A stretch of 64,000 bases of DNA from Geomonas propionica (GTDB lineage: Bacteria; Desulfobacterota; Desulfuromonadia; Geobacterales; Geobacteraceae), in assembly GCF_016458235.1 (NCBI RefSeq), contig NZ_JAEMHK010000016.1:62001-126000 (forward strand). The letters are read 5' to 3'. How positions within the stretch are numbered: position 1 is the first letter of the stretch; each line of letters starts with the position of its first letter. Shown piece after piece: positions 27,304 to 35,288 of this stretch. The notes beneath the pieces were generated by a model, which was not told the origin of the DNA, searched no databases, and worked only from the letters and a program-made list of their open reading frames with translations. The translations under genes were made by a program, and so were the position numbers.

Positions 27304-28753
27304 AGCCCGACGCAAAACAGGGATCGAGGACCGGGCGGCGCTGCTCAACCTGATGCCGCGCCAGGAAGAGGCGGCACGACGGCGCTTGGCCGAGCTGGTC
27401 GAAAGCGTCGCGGCCAAACGTCCCCCCACCACCTCGTTTTCGCGGCTCTGGATCCTCGGGTCGCTGCAGGCCAAGGTCACCTGTGCCTACCTCGCCTACT
27501 GGCTGCGCAGCCGCTGGGCCGACGCGGACGAACGGGAGCGGCTCAAAAGCGAGACCCACCTGAAGGCGGCGCTCCAGCTTCTTGGCACCATGGGCTACCT
27601 GCGGGGGGCTGTCATGAAACTCGGGCAGATGCTGGCGACCTTCCCGGACGCCCTCCCCGACGAGTTCGCCCGCCTCCTCCCGGCGCTCCACTTCGAGGCT
27701 CCCGCCATGCACTACGCCATGGTGCGCGAAGTGTTCCTGGACGAGTTTGGCAAGGAGCCCCACGAGCTGTTTGCGAGCTTTGAGAGGGAGGCCTTCGCTG
27801 CCGCGTCCCTGGGGCAGGTGCACCGTGCCCGGCTGCTTTCCGGCGAACAGGTGGCGGTGAAGATCCAGTATCCCGGCATCGCCCGCACCATCGAGGCCGA
27901 CCTCAGGAACCTGCGCCTGCTCATGCAGCCGATGCGACTGGGCGAGGACTGGGGCAACACCGTGGTCAAGCTGGCCGAGGTGGAACGGGTGCTCCTTGCC
28001 GAGACCGACTACCTGGCGGAGGCGAGCTTCGCCCAGACCGTGCGCGACTCCTTCACCCCGGAGGAGGGGATCGTCATCCCGCGCGTTTACCCGGAATACT
28101 CGACGCGCCGGGTGCTGACCACGGAACACCTGGAGGGAGTGCACCTGGAGGAGTTGCTCGACTCCGCCCCATCCCAGGAACTGCGCGACCGCTACACCCA
28201 CCTGATGACCGTCGCCACCACGCGCATGCTGTACCGCACCCACTGGCTCCTCGCCGACCCCAACCCGGGCAATTACATCTTCATGCCGGACGGGCGTCTC
28301 GGGTTGGTGGACTTCGGGTGCACCCGTGAACTGAGCGATGAGGAGTGGCAGTTGCAGGTCGAGGTGGAAGATGCGCTGCTGCGCAGGGACGAGACGGAGA
28401 TGGAGCGTCTCATCGTCAAGGCCTCGCTCTACGATTCGGCTGAGCAGATGGGGCAAGAACGGCTGGAGCTGATCGGAAGGGTGATCCGCTGGCAACTGGA
28501 GCCGTGGCTCAGCGAAGGGATATTCGACTTCGGCGACGAGGACTTCTTCCGTCGCGGTATGGAGGCCATGGTCGAAGTGATGCGCAAGGGGTTCACCCGC
28601 GGTATGCCGGTGCACATCTGGACTAACCGCTTCATCCTGGGGGCACGCGGCGTCGTGTACCGGCTGAAGGGACGCTGTGATTTCCAGGAGATCTATCGGC
28701 GGGAGAGCGGCAGAGACGGATGCGGAATGAGCGGGGCTGCCACCTCCAAATGA
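27293..28753 (+). CDS. ABC1/UbiB family atypical kinase
   Basis: A 486-residue protein of the ABC1 (UbiB/COQ8) atypical kinase/ATPase family. It has the diagnostic KxGQ motif (GYLRGAVMKLGQML, Lys109-Gln112), the Ala-rich nucleotide loop (AAASLGQVHRA), the VAVKIQYPG lysine, the catalytic loop HWLLADPNPGNYIF and the metal-binding VDFGCTRE. UbiB proteins support ubiquinone synthesis or lipid handling. Here the gene is embedded between a TetR regulator (11-nt overlap) and an ABC exporter rather than in a quinone operon, so a lipid-transport role is more likely (inference). A membrane helix at the extreme C-terminus, as in E. coli UbiB, is not present. Confidence 0.88.
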   Translation: MATEARRKTGIEDRAALLNLMPRQEEAARRRLAELVESVAAKRPPTTSFSRLWILGSLQAKVTCAYLAYWLRSRWADADERERLKSETHLKAALQLLGTMGYLRGAVMKLGQMLATFPDALPDEFARLLPALHFEAPAMHYAMVREVFLDEFGKEPHELFASFEREAFAAASLGQVHRARLLSGEQVAVKIQYPGIARTIEADLRNLRLLMQPMRLGEDWGNTVVKLAEVERVLLAETDYLAEASFAQTVRDSFTPEEGIVIPRVYPEYSTRRVLTTEHLEGVHLEELLDSAPSQELRDRYTHLMTVATTRMLYRTHWLLADPNPGNYIFMPDGRLGLVDFGCTRELSDEEWQLQVEVEDALLRRDETEMERLIVKASLYDSAEQMGQERLELIGRVIRWQLEPWLSEGIFDFGDEDFFRRGMEAMVEVMRKGFTRGMPVHIWTNRFILGARGVVYRLKGRCDFQEIYRRESGRDGCGMSGAATSK

Positions 28754-28755
28754 AG

Positions 28756-28850
28756 CGCCCCCTCCCCCGGAGGGGGAGGGTTAGGGAGGGGGAACCTAGC
28801 GGCTTCTTCATGCTTCCCCCCTCCCAACCTCCCCCCTCCGGGGGGAGGAG
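28756..28850. repeat. C/G-rich palindromic repeat in the intergenic gap
   Basis: CCTCCCCCGGAGGGGGAGGG (28761-28780) and a second CCTCCCCCCTCCGGGGGGAGG (about 28829-28848) form two self-complementary hairpins separated by about 50 bp. The layout matches the elements at 17628-17749 and near 34575. It sits 3 bp after the kinase stop and 52 bp before the LolD-like start. Confidence 0.75.
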
Positions 28851-28901
28851 TACATGCATAAAGGGGCGAAAACCTTTCGGCCCTGCAAGGAGGAACCAAA
28901 G

Positions 28902-29591
28902 GTGCTGCAACTTAGCGACGTGGTGAAATCATACGAACTGAAATCGACGGTGACGGCGCTGGCCGGCATCACCCTTTCCATCGCCGCCGGCGAGATGGTC
29001 GCTATCATGGGTCCGTCCGGCTCGGGCAAGTCGACGCTGTTGAACCTGATGGGAGGGCTCGACGTGCCGAGCTCCGGCTCCGTGCTGGTGGCGGGTACCG
29101 ACTTGGCCCGCCAGAGCGAGAAGGAGCGCTCCCTGTTCCGGCGCGCCCATGTTTCCTACATCTTCCAGGCTTACCACCTGATGCCCACCCTGCGGGTCCG
29201 GCAGAACGTGGCCCTGCCCCTCAGACTCGCCGGGGTCGCCGCCAAGGAGGCGGAGGCCAGGGTGGAGCGGGTGCTGGCCGAGGTGGGACTGGAAAACCGC
29301 GCCGACCACCTCCCCGACGAGCTCTCCGGGGGGGAGCGCCAACGCGTCGCCATCGCCCGCGCCCTGGTCACCGACGCGCCACTGCTGTTGGCCGACGAGC
29401 CGACCGGCAACCTGGACAGCGCCCGCGGCAAGGAGATCCTGGCCTTGCTCCGCTCCATCCACGGACGGCGCGGCACCACCATCGTCATGGTGACCCACGA
29501 CAGCGAGGCCGCCTCCGCCTGCGACCGCCTCATTCGCCTGCGCGACGGCCAGGTCGAGGACGACGGAGCGGCCCCGGGAGGTGACAGATGA
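28902..29591 (+). CDS. LolD/MacB-type ABC transporter ATP-binding protein
   Basis: A 229-residue ABC ATPase. Walker A is GPSGSGKST, the Q-loop is IFQAYHLMPT, the signature is LSGGERQRVA, Walker B is LLLADEPTGNLDS, and the switch His lies in MVTHD. The sequence is of the LolD/MacB/FtsE branch that powers mechanotransmission exporters. The start is a GTG at 28902 with AAGGAGG eight nt upstream; the frame remains open to 28854 but without a better site. Its stop overlaps the permease start (ATGA). The partner is the following 850-residue permease. It likely drives release of a lipid, lipoprotein or drug from the inner membrane. Confidence 0.95.
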   Translation: MLQLSDVVKSYELKSTVTALAGITLSIAAGEMVAIMGPSGSGKSTLLNLMGGLDVPSSGSVLVAGTDLARQSEKERSLFRRAHVSYIFQAYHLMPTLRVRQNVALPLRLAGVAAKEAEARVERVLAEVGLENRADHLPDELSGGERQRVAIARALVTDAPLLLADEPTGNLDSARGKEILALLRSIHGRRGTTIVMVTHDSEAASACDRLIRLRDGQVEDDGAAPGGDR

Positions 29592-32140
29592 GGTTCCTGC
29601 TGCGTCACCTCTCCCTCTCCTACGCCCGGCGCAACCTGGCCAAGACCATCCTGACCCTGTTGGGTGTCGTGGTCGGCGTCACCACCTTCAGTTCCATCAA
29701 GACAGCGCAGGACGCACTGGTGGTCGGCATCGGGTCCACGGTGGACCGGGTCGCCGGCAAGGCGCAGCTCCAGGTGACCATGGAGGGGGGCGTCCCCGAG
29801 GCGTTGCAGGAAAGGCTTCGTAACCTCCCCGGCATCCGGGCCACCTCCCCCGTCATCGAACAGATCGTTATCCCGGAAAAGGGGGAACTAGGGAGCCTGA
29901 TGGTGATCGGCGTGGATCTCTTGGGCGACCGCGAGATGCGCGACTACGGCTTCGAAGGGGACGACGCCGACCTCGACGATCCCCTGCTCTTCCTGGCCCA
30001 GCCCGATTCCGCACTCTTCACCCGCGAGTTCGCCAAGCGGGCCGGACTCACCACCGGCACCTCCCTCGCCGTCAAGGTCCCCAGCGGCGTCAGGAAGGTG
30101 ACCGCGCGCGGCCTGATGAGCCCCAAGGGGTTCGCCCAGGCCTTCGGCGGCAACCTGATGGTGGTGGACGTCTACGCCGCGCAGGAACTCTTCGGCCGCG
30201 GGCGTCGCTTCGACCGCATCGACGTGCGCCTCCAGGACGGCGTCACCGTCGCCCAGGGTACCGAGATGCTGCAAAAGACGCTCGGCCCGGCCTACCGCGT
30301 CGAAACACCGGCACGGCGCGGCGAGCAGATGGAGCGCCTGGTGGCCAACTTCACCGCCGGCTTCAACGTCTCCAGCGCCTTCGCCCTCTCCATCGGCATC
30401 TTCCTCATCTTCAACGCCTTCAACGTCTCCGTGAATCGCCGGCGCCGAGACATCGGCACGCTACGCGCCCTTGGCGCCACGCCGCGCCAGGTGCAGGTCC
30501 TGTTCCTGGCCGAGGCGCTCATCATCGGCCTGCTCGGCGGCGCGCTCGGCTGCCTGACGGGCACCGCATTCTCGCAGGCACTGTTGGTGAGCATGGGGCA
30601 GAGCACCGAGATGGTGTACGGCATCTCCGGCTCCGGCGTGGTGCACCTCACCCCGGCTATCGTGCTGCAGTCCATGCTGCTCGGCCTGATCGCCTCCCTG
30701 ATCGGTGCCTGGGGGCCCGCCCTCTCCGCCTCGCGCATCTCCCCCACCGAGGCGTTCGCCAAGGGTTCGTTTCAGGCTAAGGTGCAGCGCCGGGTTGGGC
30801 CGCGTATCGCCGCCGGGGTCGCTTTCGTGGCCGGCGCCGTGGCGCTCGCCTTGAGCAGCGTGGTCAAGGGGAACGCCCTGGTGCTCTCGGTGCTCCTTTT
30901 GGGCGGCATCGGTCTCGTACTCCTGATCGGCCCGCTCTCCCGCGCCATCCTGGTCGCCCTGGGCCCGCTGCTCACCCGTTTCTTCCCCTCCGCCGGCCCA
31001 CTCTCCTCGGATTCGCTCCTGGGCAACCCGCGCCGCAGCTCCGGCACCATCATGGCCATGGCGCTCTCGCTCACCTTCGTACTGGGTCTTGGTGGCTACA
31101 TGGGTTCCACCCGGCTCACCATCGTGCGCTGGATGGACGACATCCTCACCTGCGACCTGTTCGTGCGCGCATCGGCCAACTTCTCCCGTCCCGACTTCCT
31201 CTACCCGGGCGCGGTGAAGGGGGAGATCCTGGCGCTGCCGGGCGTGCGCACGGTGGAGAGCTACCGCGCCATCCGGCCCCAGTTCCGCGGCCGGCAGATC
31301 CTGGTCGGATCGGTGGAAATGGACACGCTGATGCAGCGGGTGCGCTACAGCTTTGCCCAGGGGGATCTCAAATCCATGAAGGAGGGGCTCCTCAACAAGG
31401 AGATGTGCGCCGTCACCGAGAACTTCCACGACCGCTTCGGCCTCGGCGTCGGCGACAAGGTGCCGCTCCAAACTCCCGGGGGCGTAGTGCAGTTTCCGAT
31501 CGTCGCCGTGCTCCACGACTACTCCTCCGACCAAGGTGCCGTATTCCTGGACCGCAAGGTATTCCTGAAGCACTGGCAGGACGACCGGGTCGACATCTAC
31601 GACGTCTCGGTGACGCCGGGGACCGACCCGGGTAAGGTGCGGGACGCCATCCGCGCCAAGCTCTCCGGCCGGTATCCCGCGCTCATCTCGACCCAGCGCG
31701 AGTTCAAGGACGAGATCGGCAAGGCCATCGACGCCTTCTACGCCGTTATGCGCATTACTGTATTGCTGGCGCTCGGGGTCGCCTTCCTCGGCATCGTCAC
31801 CTCGCTGTTGATCTCGGTCGCGGAGCGGACCCGCGAAATTGGGATACTGAAGGCGCTCGGCGCGCTCCCCGGGCAGATCGCCCGCAGCGTGGTGCTGGAG
31901 GCCCTGGTGCTCGCCCTGGTGGGGCTCATGCTGGCGCTTCCCGCCGGGAACCTGTTCGCCTCCTTTATGGAGGGGCCGGTGGCCAAGGCGTTCACCGGAT
32001 GGGCCATGCCGCACCATTACCCGTGGGAGGTGTTGGGCGAGCTCATCGTGGCGCTGCCGCTGGTTTCCTTCCTCGCCGCGGGCATCCCCGCGCGGCAGGC
32101 AGCGGGGGTCAAGGTGACCGAGGCGATTGAGTACGAGTAG
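29588..32140 (+). CDS. FtsX/MacB-type ABC transporter permease
   Basis: An 850-residue permease with two FtsX-like membrane blocks. An N-terminal helix (TILTLLGVVVGVTTFSSIKT) precedes a large periplasmic MacB-type domain. Then follow the first three-helix block (FALSIGIFLIFNAFNVSVNR), a middle pair of helices and a second periplasmic domain. The C-terminal FtsX block has ALGVAFLGIVTSLLISVAER and ends in RQAAGVKVTEAIEYE. Both blocks carry the 'RDIGTLRALGA / REIGILKALGA' coupling motif that contacts the ATPase. This two-block form resembles fused LolC/LolE-like permeases. The start overlaps the ATPase stop by 4 nt. Confidence 0.93.
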   Translation: MRFLLRHLSLSYARRNLAKTILTLLGVVVGVTTFSSIKTAQDALVVGIGSTVDRVAGKAQLQVTMEGGVPEALQERLRNLPGIRATSPVIEQIVIPEKGELGSLMVIGVDLLGDREMRDYGFEGDDADLDDPLLFLAQPDSALFTREFAKRAGLTTGTSLAVKVPSGVRKVTARGLMSPKGFAQAFGGNLMVVDVYAAQELFGRGRRFDRIDVRLQDGVTVAQGTEMLQKTLGPAYRVETPARRGEQMERLVANFTAGFNVSSAFALSIGIFLIFNAFNVSVNRRRRDIGTLRALGATPRQVQVLFLAEALIIGLLGGALGCLTGTAFSQALLVSMGQSTEMVYGISGSGVVHLTPAIVLQSMLLGLIASLIGAWGPALSASRISPTEAFAKGSFQAKVQRRVGPRIAAGVAFVAGAVALALSSVVKGNALVLSVLLLGGIGLVLLIGPLSRAILVALGPLLTRFFPSAGPLSSDSLLGNPRRSSGTIMAMALSLTFVLGLGGYMGSTRLTIVRWMDDILTCDLFVRASANFSRPDFLYPGAVKGEILALPGVRTVESYRAIRPQFRGRQILVGSVEMDTLMQRVRYSFAQGDLKSMKEGLLNKEMCAVTENFHDRFGLGVGDKVPLQTPGGVVQFPIVAVLHDYSSDQGAVFLDRKVFLKHWQDDRVDIYDVSVTPGTDPGKVRDAIRAKLSGRYPALISTQREFKDEIGKAIDAFYAVMRITVLLALGVAFLGIVTSLLISVAERTREIGILKALGALPGQIARSVVLEALVLALVGLMLALPAGNLFASFMEGPVAKAFTGWAMPHHYPWEVLGELIVALPLVSFLAAGIPARQAAGVKVTEAIEYE

Positions 32141-32473
32141 GCAAAGACGAACCGGGCGAATGATTATTCGCCCCTACAGTTGAATCGCCCCCTCTCGCAA
32201 GGTTCATCCGGAAATTCCGGCGACGCCTATCTGCTGGTCACGAAGCGCAGCGTAAGAACTCGCGTCCTCCCCTTTGCGAAGGGGAGACAGAGGGGATTTG
32301 GTTGGGGTAGAGCTGGCTTCGGTCAGGAAGGGATGTTGCTGGTGTTGCTGCAAAGAGCAAATCCCCCCTGTCCCCCCTTCGCAAAAGGGGGGAACTTTGG
32401 GTCACCCGTCCGGTACGTGGCCAACATCCCCCAGGATTCCAGGACAAACTTATTCAACAGGAGGTTTTGCACG
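32141..32473. other. Gene-free gap filled with repeats
   Basis: This 333-bp gap holds a GGGCGAAT-GATT-ATTCGCCC hairpin (32154-32173), a CCGGAAATTCCGG palindrome (32209-32221) and a MITE-like element (32264-32396). No coding potential beyond low-complexity frames was accepted. The operon transcript probably runs through. Confidence 0.65.
32264..32396. repeat. MITE-like element with ~34-bp terminal inverted repeats
   Basis: The left arm (about 32266-32300, CCTCCCCTTTGCGAAGGGGA and onward to GGGGATTT) is inverted at about 32359-32396 (AAATCCCCCCTGTCCCCCCT and onward). Each arm is itself partly palindromic (CCCCTTTGCGAAGGGG). The 58-bp middle has no gene. The sequence type is a commonly dispersed bacterial repeat (general knowledge), and no transposase is present. 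Confidence 0.75.
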
Positions 32474-33280
32474 ATGACTCGTAAAGGTTTTAAACCGCTT
32501 CTTTTGTTGCTCGCAGCAGCACTGCTCCTGCCGCTTCCGTCCACCCCCACCTTCGCCGGCACCGACGCACGCTCGCTCCTGAAGGAATCCGAGAGCCGGC
32601 ACCGCACCAAGACCCAGCAGTACTCGGGTGACCTCACCGTGGTGAACAAGGAGGGGAAAATCCGCAAGAAGGGGTGGAACAGCTACCGCCAGGGGTACGC
32701 GGGCGACTCCAAGAACCTGATCCGCTTCACCGACCCCCCCGAGGTGAAGGGGGTGGGCTTTCTCTCCCTGCCGCGGCCGGGCTCGGACAACCCGGACCAG
32801 TGGCTCTACCTTCCCTCCATGAAACGGGAGCGCCGCATCGCGCCGCAGGACCGGGATGCCTCCTTCGTCGGCACCGACTTCAACTACGAGGACATGGAGG
32901 AGTTCGACCACGAGAAGTACAAGGTCTCGCTGCAGGGCGAGGAAACCGTCGGCGGCCAGCCCTGCTGGGTCATCACGGCGATCCCGCTGGAGAAGGGGAG
33001 CAAATCGATCTACCAGAAGCTGATCCTCTACCTGAGAAAAGACATCCTCTACCTGGTGCGCGAGGACCTGATCAGGAAGGGAGACAAGGAGCCGGCCAAG
33101 CGCTTGATTCTCTCTGACATCAAGAACGTCGAGGGGCACTACGTCGCTGCGCGCATGGAGATGACCGACCTCAAGAAGGGGAGCCACACCACGGTGACGC
33201 TGAAGCAGATTTCCTTCAACCGTCCCCAACCGACCAGCCGCTTCACGCTGCAGAACCTCACCCGCGAGGGGGGCGATTGA
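32474..33280 (+). CDS. LolA-like outer membrane lipoprotein-sorting protein
   Basis: A 268-residue periplasmic protein with a Sec signal peptide (PLLLLLAAALLLPLPSTPTFA). The body matches the 'outer membrane lipoprotein-sorting protein' family, which has a LolA/LolB-type open beta barrel: KTQQYSGDLTVVNKEGKIRK, GVGFLSLPRPG, DQWLYLPSMKRERRI, FVGTDFNYEDME, and late KQISFNRPQPTSRFTLQNL. Such proteins ferry hydrophobic cargo across the periplasm and usually sit next to RND or ABC exporters. AGGAGG lies nine nt before the ATG at 32474. It is downstream of a LolD-LolCE-like pair and overlaps the outer-membrane protein start by 4 nt, which completes a trans-envelope route. Confidence 0.9.
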   Translation: MTRKGFKPLLLLLAAALLLPLPSTPTFAGTDARSLLKESESRHRTKTQQYSGDLTVVNKEGKIRKKGWNSYRQGYAGDSKNLIRFTDPPEVKGVGFLSLPRPGSDNPDQWLYLPSMKRERRIAPQDRDASFVGTDFNYEDMEEFDHEKYKVSLQGEETVGGQPCWVITAIPLEKGSKSIYQKLILYLRKDILYLVREDLIRKGDKEPAKRLILSDIKNVEGHYVAARMEMTDLKKGSHTTVTLKQISFNRPQPTSRFTLQNLTREGGD

Positions 33281-34509
33281 GACCGGTCCTCCTGCTCCTA
33301 GTACTGCTGCTTCTCCCCTGCTCCGCGCTCGCCGAAGGTTTCTCCGGCTACGCGGAGCTGAAGGGCTTCGCCTACGGGGAGCGCTTCGCCGGCGAGCCGT
33401 ACGGTGCCGGCTGGGGCACGCTCTACAACAAATGGGAACAGCGCCTCGCCGAGAACCAGTTCACGGCGTCTGTCCGCGCGGAGTGGCTCACCTCGCCCCA
33501 GACGAGCCCCATCGTCTTAGACCCGGCTGACCGGAAACTGAGGCGCCCGCCGCTCTCGGTGCCGGAACTCTGGCTGCGCGTCCCGCTCGCCCCGTCGCAC
33601 GACCTGGAGTTCGGGCGCTTCCAGCTCGGCTGGGGCAAGACCGACGGCTACTCCCCCGCCGACGCCTTCCTCCCCCGCGATGTAACCGATCCCTTCGCCG
33701 ACGAAAAGCTGCCGCTCTGGGCCGTTCGCCTAAGCGGCCAAGAGGAGAACCTGCGCTACCAGGCGGTGCTGGTGCCGGTGACGACGCCTTGGCGCCTGCC
33801 CCCCTTGGGAAGCCGCAACGCTCCCATCGCCTCGGGCGCCCTCCCGGCGGGGACTAGGTTCCAGGAAGTGGACGATGCGCCGCCGCTCCCCGGCTTCGTA
33901 GCGTTGCGCCTACTTGCGACCCATGGCGACTGGGACCTCGGCGTCTGGGCGAGAAGCGGGGTGCGTCCGGCGCCCATCCTCGAATTCTCTCTCGACCCGG
34001 CGCTGCAAACCGGACCGGTCCCGGTGCTCTCGGTGGCCCGGCGCTATCCACGCGAGCACGGAGTCGGGGTCGAGGTATCGCGGGTGGCAGGCCCGTACGT
34101 CCTGCGCGGCGAGGCTGCCGCCCTTTTCTCGGGGGACCGGGATCTTGGGGACGCCCTGATCGGCACCCTGAGCGTCGAGCGCGGCTTCGGCGACGGAACG
34201 CTCCTCATCACCCTGGCCGGCAACGCCATCGCCCCGCCGGTCGATCGGACTCTCCTCTTCGACCGGGGCCTCCTCCCCGCACTGATCGTCGCCTGGAACC
34301 AGACCGAGGAATGGGGAGCCTGGAAGCTGGTCTGGGACTGCGGCCTCGAGCGCGGCGACGGCCTCCTCAAAGGGGAAGTCGGCTACAACGTCACCGACAC
34401 CTGGAAAGTCACCGTCGGTGGCGATCTCCCCTACGGCTCCGACCGCGGCCCACTGGGCGCGCTGCACTGGGCCCGGCGCCTGGTGGCGGCCGTCCGCCGC
34501 AGTTGGTGA
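33277..34509 (+). CDS. Outer-membrane beta-barrel-like protein of the exporter operon
   Basis: A 410-residue protein with a signal peptide (RPVLLLLVLLLLPCSALA) and a body rich in short amphipathic beta strands ending in an aromatic residue (final RRSW), as in outer-membrane barrels. Aromatic strand patterns such as LEFGRFQLGWGKTDGYSPAD resemble DUF1302/alginate-export-like porins that often accompany LolA-like carriers. The start is a TTG at 33277 overlapping the previous stop (TTGA), preceded by GAGGGGGG, so translation is probably coupled. It is likely the outer-membrane exit or acceptor of the exporter. The exact family is uncertain. Confidence 0.75.
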   Translation: MRPVLLLLVLLLLPCSALAEGFSGYAELKGFAYGERFAGEPYGAGWGTLYNKWEQRLAENQFTASVRAEWLTSPQTSPIVLDPADRKLRRPPLSVPELWLRVPLAPSHDLEFGRFQLGWGKTDGYSPADAFLPRDVTDPFADEKLPLWAVRLSGQEENLRYQAVLVPVTTPWRLPPLGSRNAPIASGALPAGTRFQEVDDAPPLPGFVALRLLATHGDWDLGVWARSGVRPAPILEFSLDPALQTGPVPVLSVARRYPREHGVGVEVSRVAGPYVLRGEAAALFSGDRDLGDALIGTLSVERGFGDGTLLITLAGNAIAPPVDRTLLFDRGLLPALIVAWNQTEEWGAWKLVWDCGLERGDGLLKGEVGYNVTDTWKVTVGGDLPYGSDRGPLGALHWARRLVAAVRRSW

Positions 34510-34519
34510 CCGTCCCATG

Positions 34520-34655
34520 CCCTCCCCCTCCGCGAGATTCTTCCAGAATTTTCGGGACAGATGACCGCTTGAGGCTCCCCCTCCCGCAAGGGGAGGGGGG
34601 ACCAAGGCAACCGTTTCCGGAATTTCCGGAAGATCCTCCCGCGAGGGGAGTGGGC
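34520..34655. repeat. C/G-rich and TTTCCGGAA palindromic repeats
   Basis: CCCCCTCCCGCAAGGGGAGGGGG (34577-34599) is a perfect-looking hairpin. It is followed by TTTCCGGAATTTCCGGAA (34613-34630) and CTCCCGCGAGGGGAG (34636-34650). The TTCCGGAA unit resembles the CCGGAAATTCCGG at 32209-32221. The hairpins may end the exporter operon, but none has a U-tract. Confidence 0.65.
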
Positions 34656-34739
34656 TCAACGCTGGACCGGGCACCGTCTTGACAACGCGATGCGAGAAAT
34701 TAACCTTTCCCAATTCGACACGCCAGACGGAGGTGCCCC

Positions 34740-35123
34740 ATGGACATCGGCCTCACCGTTATGTTGGGCAAGGAACTGAACAGCATCGGGCCCAAACTAA
34801 TCTCGAAACACATGAAGGCGCAGGCCGACGGCAACGAACTGCGCGCCACCCTGGCCCTCGCCCAGGTCGTCATTTACACCAAGCTCCTCGAGCGCTACCA
34901 GGAAGATGACGAGTATTACCGCTTCATCCTCGATCTGCAGCAGTTACGCGAGGCCCAGGAGGGGTTCTACTTCGAGTCCCGCATGGAGAACAACCGGAGG
35001 CTGGCCCTGGTTATACTGAGCCGGCTCCGTTTCCTCGGCATGCTGCAGCGCCGCCTTGCCGCGGCGGAACGCGACAAGGCCATGGAAGCTCTCCGCAGCA
35101 CCCCCTCCATCATCCGTCACTGA
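34740..35123 (+). CDS. Small helical hypothetical protein
   Basis: A 127-residue soluble protein of unknown family. It is predicted all-helical, with Leu/Ala/Arg heptad-like stretches (LALAQVVIYTKLLERYQEDD, RRLALVILSRLRFLGMLQRR). CGGAGG lies seven nt before the ATG at 34740. There is no signal peptide, Cys or catalytic motif. It lies 165 bp upstream of the cNMP/AAA+/Fe-S fusion gene, on the same strand, and an inverted repeat stands between them. A role as partner of that protein is possible but not supported by sequence alone. Confidence 0.7.
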   Translation: MDIGLTVMLGKELNSIGPKLISKHMKAQADGNELRATLALAQVVIYTKLLERYQEDDEYYRFILDLQQLREAQEGFYFESRMENNRRLALVILSRLRFLGMLQRRLAAAERDKAMEALRSTPSIIRH

Positions 35124-35145
35124 TCCCCGCCCACAGCGGCCTGAG

Positions 35146-35184
35146 ACGTATACGCGCCTGCAACCATTTGCGCGGTATACGTTT
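35146..35184. promoter_or_regulatory. Inverted repeat upstream of the cNMP/AAA+/Fe-S gene
   Basis: ACGTATACGCGC (35146-35157) pairs with GCGCGGTATACGT (35170-35182) around a 12-nt loop, followed by TTTTAG. It may be an intrinsic terminator of the small gene or an operator for the next gene; the sequence cannot decide. The GTATAC cores are symmetric. Confidence 0.5.
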
Positions 35185-35288
35185 TAGACACCGCCCCGCC
35201 TTTTACGCTACCATCGTAAACTCTTCGGCAGCCGCCCCGGCCCAACGGCCAACGCACCGGTCAACCTCCTGCCGAAGCCGGGAGAACG

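Noticed and set aside
32180-32473. N-terminal extension of the LolA-like protein (from 32180)
   Set aside because: It would translate the MITE-like repeat; the ATG at 32474 has AGGAGG and begins a signal peptide.
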